DNA from: JADLGJ01 sp031423615
GTDB lineage: Bacteria; Omnitrophota; Gorgyraeia; Zapsychrales; JANLHA01
DNA: 64,000 nt
Assembly: GCA_031423615.1 (NCBI GenBank)
Contig: JANPFV010000104.1
Location: forward strand, 1 to 64,000
Direction of reading: 5' to 3'
Under the pieces are notes generated by a model. It searched no databases and was not told the origin of the DNA. It saw nothing but the letters and a program-made list of their open reading frames with translations. Shown here piece by piece: positions 62,050 to 64,000 of the stretch. Each line of letters begins with the position of its first letter. The first letter of the stretch is position 1. The position numbers and the translations under genes were made by a program.

Positions 62050-62883
62050 ATGGGGAGAATCGCAAAGGTTGTATTCGCATTACTCTTTTTTTCGCTCATA
62101 GTGGGAAAAGCAAGCTTTTCTGGAAATGGGCCAACTCCCAGTCTGGTCACATGTGAAATTCCCGTGGGAACAAAGGTCATTCCCTTGCCGACAAAATATT
62201 TATACTTTGAATATAATTCCACCGAAGGAGATACTGTCATTCATGGATATTTTGACAGTGATTCTTTAGCGGAACTTTGCGTTTATGATCCCAGCGGTAA
62301 GCAGATTCTCACCGTGAAACCGCAAAACCAATTAAAGGATTTGACCATGTCTGAAATTTTCTTTGAGTCGGGTGAGCTGGGACATAAAGGAGTTCCCTTG
62401 CCAAAACATTTTGAGAATTTCCCCGAGGGATTTTATAAAGTGCGCGCTGTGGCTTTCGATGGCACGGGCTACGACGGTGCGGCGTGGCTGACCCATAATA
62501 TTCCTAAACCTCCTAAAATGATTTTCCCGCCGGAAATGGTTAATGAGGCGGAGATTAATAGCCTTCATATTTCTCCTGATAATGTCATTTTTCGCTGGGA
62601 ACCGGTTAAGACAACCATTTTTGCAAAGCCCGTCAAAATTGATGGATATGCGGTGAGTATAAAAAAACTCTCTTATGCCCACCCCCATGGTTTTGCGCAT
62701 CCCGTCTATAACGTGTGGGTCTTGCCAACCGTAACAAGTTTGACCATTCCTGATGAATTTTGGGAATCTGACACAGATTATGAATTTGAGGTGCTGGCTA
62801 TCGAAGAGAGCGGAAACCAAACATCGGTTTCGGGATTTTTTAAAACCGGCAAGAAAAAGTTGTCGTCAGGAAACCCGATTTGA
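62050..62883 (+). CDS. Exported protein with FN3-like C-terminal domain
   Basis: The 277-residue protein has a signal peptide (VVFALLFFSLIVGKASF), an N-terminal beta domain (GDTVIHGYFDSDSLAELCVY), and from about 170 an FN3-like unit (NVIFRWEPVKTTIFAKPVKI; FWESDTDYEFEVLAIEESGN). AAGGAGGAG precedes ATG 62050, so it is probably well expressed. I do not recognise a specific family; adhesion or matrix binding is a guess. Confidence 0.75.
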   Translation: MGRIAKVVFALLFFSLIVGKASFSGNGPTPSLVTCEIPVGTKVIPLPTKYLYFEYNSTEGDTVIHGYFDSDSLAELCVYDPSGKQILTVKPQNQLKDLTMSEIFFESGELGHKGVPLPKHFENFPEGFYKVRAVAFDGTGYDGAAWLTHNIPKPPKMIFPPEMVNEAEINSLHISPDNVIFRWEPVKTTIFAKPVKIDGYAVSIKKLSYAHPHGFAHPVYNVWVLPTVTSLTIPDEFWESDTDYEFEVLAIEESGNQTSVSGFFKTGKKKLSSGNPI

Positions 62884-62936
62884 AGACAAAAGGAAGCAAT
62901 TTTTAAAAAACAAAATCAGAATAGGGGGTAGGTGTA

Positions 62937-63245
62937 ATGATTGCACATCGAAAAATACCTTATGAAAGCATTCAATTCCAGTATCTTATTGATATTCCCC
63001 ATTGCCATTGCTTGTATGGGTCAGCCCGCGAAAGTGATACGGGTCTTTCTGTGCTTTTTCTCGTTTTTAGCCAAGAGAAAAAGATTTACCGACGCAATGG
63101 CTTGAAAGAAACGTGGGTTGAGCTTGACAACCCACAAGAGCATGCCCACATTCGCCGGCACCTTCTGCGGGCCATGGAAGATTCGGTTCCTCTTTATACC
63201 CTTAACGAAAATATTGTCTCCTTAGACCGGAACTTTTCTTTATGA
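62937..63245 (+). CDS. Small protein of unknown function
   Basis: The 102-residue protein contains DIPHCHCLYGSA and a charged C-terminal half (HAHIRRHLLRAMEDSV). AGGTG precedes ATG 62937. I see no signal peptide or known motif; the HCHC could bind metal. It overlaps the next gene by ATGA. Confidence 0.6.
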   Translation: MIAHRKIPYESIQFQYLIDIPHCHCLYGSARESDTGLSVLFLVFSQEKKIYRRNGLKETWVELDNPQEHAHIRRHLLRAMEDSVPLYTLNENIVSLDRNFSL

Positions 63246-64000
63246 ATCGGGCAACAACTCTTTCGCCTGATAAAGTGGACGCCCATCTTTCCGTTGTCAA
63301 CCGCGGTGCGCAATCCGTAAAATGTCGTACTCCCTTGGTGCGTGAATTTTTTGGAAGGACAATGGAAGATTTAGAGGCGTGTAGGACAGACTTAAGACTC
63401 TCTCATGTGGACAAGGAAGAAATGAATTTATTGTTGATGACGTTTACTCGCTTGCTTGGCCAAGAGGCGCTCTTTTTGGATCGGTTAATCGCGCGAAACG
63501 TCATTTCTCCTTATACGTCATTGGAATTCTGCAGTGATCCTCAATACGCGCGTAAAATACCCCGAGGAGTCACCGTTAAAACCGGAACAAAGGACAATCC
63601 CATTCGCTTTGCGGTATTTTCTTCATGGGTCGCTCCCGCCAGTTGGCTGCATTTTATTTTACAGTTGATTGTCATGAATCGTAATAAGGTGGACACGTCG
63701 TTTTTGTTATCGACAATATCGGAGGAGACCAAGGTCGGATTAACGAATTCAAAGCAGTGGAGATATGATATGGCGGCCAATTATGTCATTCCTTTATTCG
63801 CCCCTTTTATCAGGTTTTCCGATTTCGGAAATTTGCATTCCGAAGAAATAGAGTCAGCTCCGTGGGAATTTCAGGGAAGGGTCTTTGACGGTGAAAAGGC
63901 GCGGAAATTAAATAGCGGAGAAGATGCCAGTTTTAAGTTTTTTGAACGTAATCCGAAACGCTACATCACGATGTTTTACATCGTCGGATCGGATCATCAG
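63242..64000 (+). CDS. Unknown protein, 3' end beyond the window
   Basis: At least 253 residues run from ATG 63242 to the window edge without a stop. The first third is helical and acidic; a hydrophobic stretch (ASWLHFILQLIVM) lies near 140-152. No motif I can name. The ATGA overlap with the 102-residue gene upstream suggests that the two products work together. Confidence 0.65.
   Translation, partial: MNRATTLSPDKVDAHLSVVNRGAQSVKCRTPLVREFFGRTMEDLEACRTDLRLSHVDKEEMNLLLMTFTRLLGQEALFLDRLIARNVISPYTSLEFCSDPQYARKIPRGVTVKTGTKDNPIRFAVFSSWVAPASWLHFILQLIVMNRNKVDTSFLLSTISEETKVGLTNSKQWRYDMAANYVIPLFAPFIRFSDFGNLHSEEIESAPWEFQGRVFDGEKARKLNSGEDASFKFFERNPKRYITMFYIVGSDHQ

Noticed and set aside
1..64000. CRISPR array, prophage or transposon
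   Set aside because: No regularly spaced repeats, integrase, transposase or phage structural genes were found on either strand.

Overview
The window is one dense bacterial chromosome segment of about 50% GC. It carries roughly 55 protein genes, three tRNA genes and very short spacers. The cell is a diderm: it has lpxB, an MsbA-like exporter, an AsmA protein, a LolA-like carrier and a DUF1302-type porin. I place it in Candidatus Omnitrophota or a close relative. The main reason is the 2,645-residue AAA+ giant at the left end, whose opening (GRDLLAQDYLLKQLTASLIYP) and closing (IDGFSPVILQI) segments I remember from large proteins of that phylum. The assignment rests on memory of families and on no search.

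Layout. 1-8300: the giant AAA+ protein, with a possibly decayed 5' end, followed by a spacer rich in dyads. 8301-9935: ATP-dependent PEP carboxykinase. 9985-17341: an envelope thiol/redox cluster made of a DsbA-like thioredoxin, a MauE/DoxX membrane protein, an exported MEMO1-AMMECR1 fusion, an HTTM-DCC fusion, small exported proteins and a DUF255 thioredoxin. 17365-23841: AsmA, a Nudix hydrolase, and a lipid-linked sugar module with two methyltransferases, a GT-C protein and a polyprenyl-phosphate GT2. 23922-32179: a coiled-coil protein, a YgjP-like protease, a single-domain response regulator, YqeY, a NodB-fold protein lacking a metal ligand, and a very large GH94-like protein coupled to a sensor kinase.

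32288-40187 is a complete moxR-DUF58-DUF4381-batA-batB-batC-batD-batE operon behind a strong sigma70-like promoter, followed by a 22-cysteine secreted protein. 40724-45160 is the only minus-strand block: Gfo/Idh oxidoreductase, lpxB, a PEPCK-fold protein and a minimal beta-carbonic anhydrase. 45252-49380 holds an ABC exporter, a LolA-like protein and a porin. 49564-52199 is rpsB-tsf-pyrH-frr, followed by tRNA-Lys, tRNA-Leu and tRNA-Gly.

52665-56411 encodes a regulatory PTS (EIIA, HPr, EI) with no visible permease, interleaved with a membrane-anchored YvcK/GlmR. 56427-59763 has a nucleotidyltransferase, metK and ahcY (the SAM cycle). 59875-61975 is an OmpR-type two-component pair bounded by intrinsic terminators on both sides. 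The right end carries an exported FN3-like protein and two coupled unknown genes, the last cut by the window edge.

Most of the window is housekeeping or envelope biology. The parts most likely to be new are the exported MEMO1-AMMECR1/thiol cluster, the coupled PEPCK-fold/carbonic anhydrase pair, the giant AAA+ protein and the RNA leaders of rpsB and metK. I see no CRISPR array, insertion sequence, prophage or rRNA gene.
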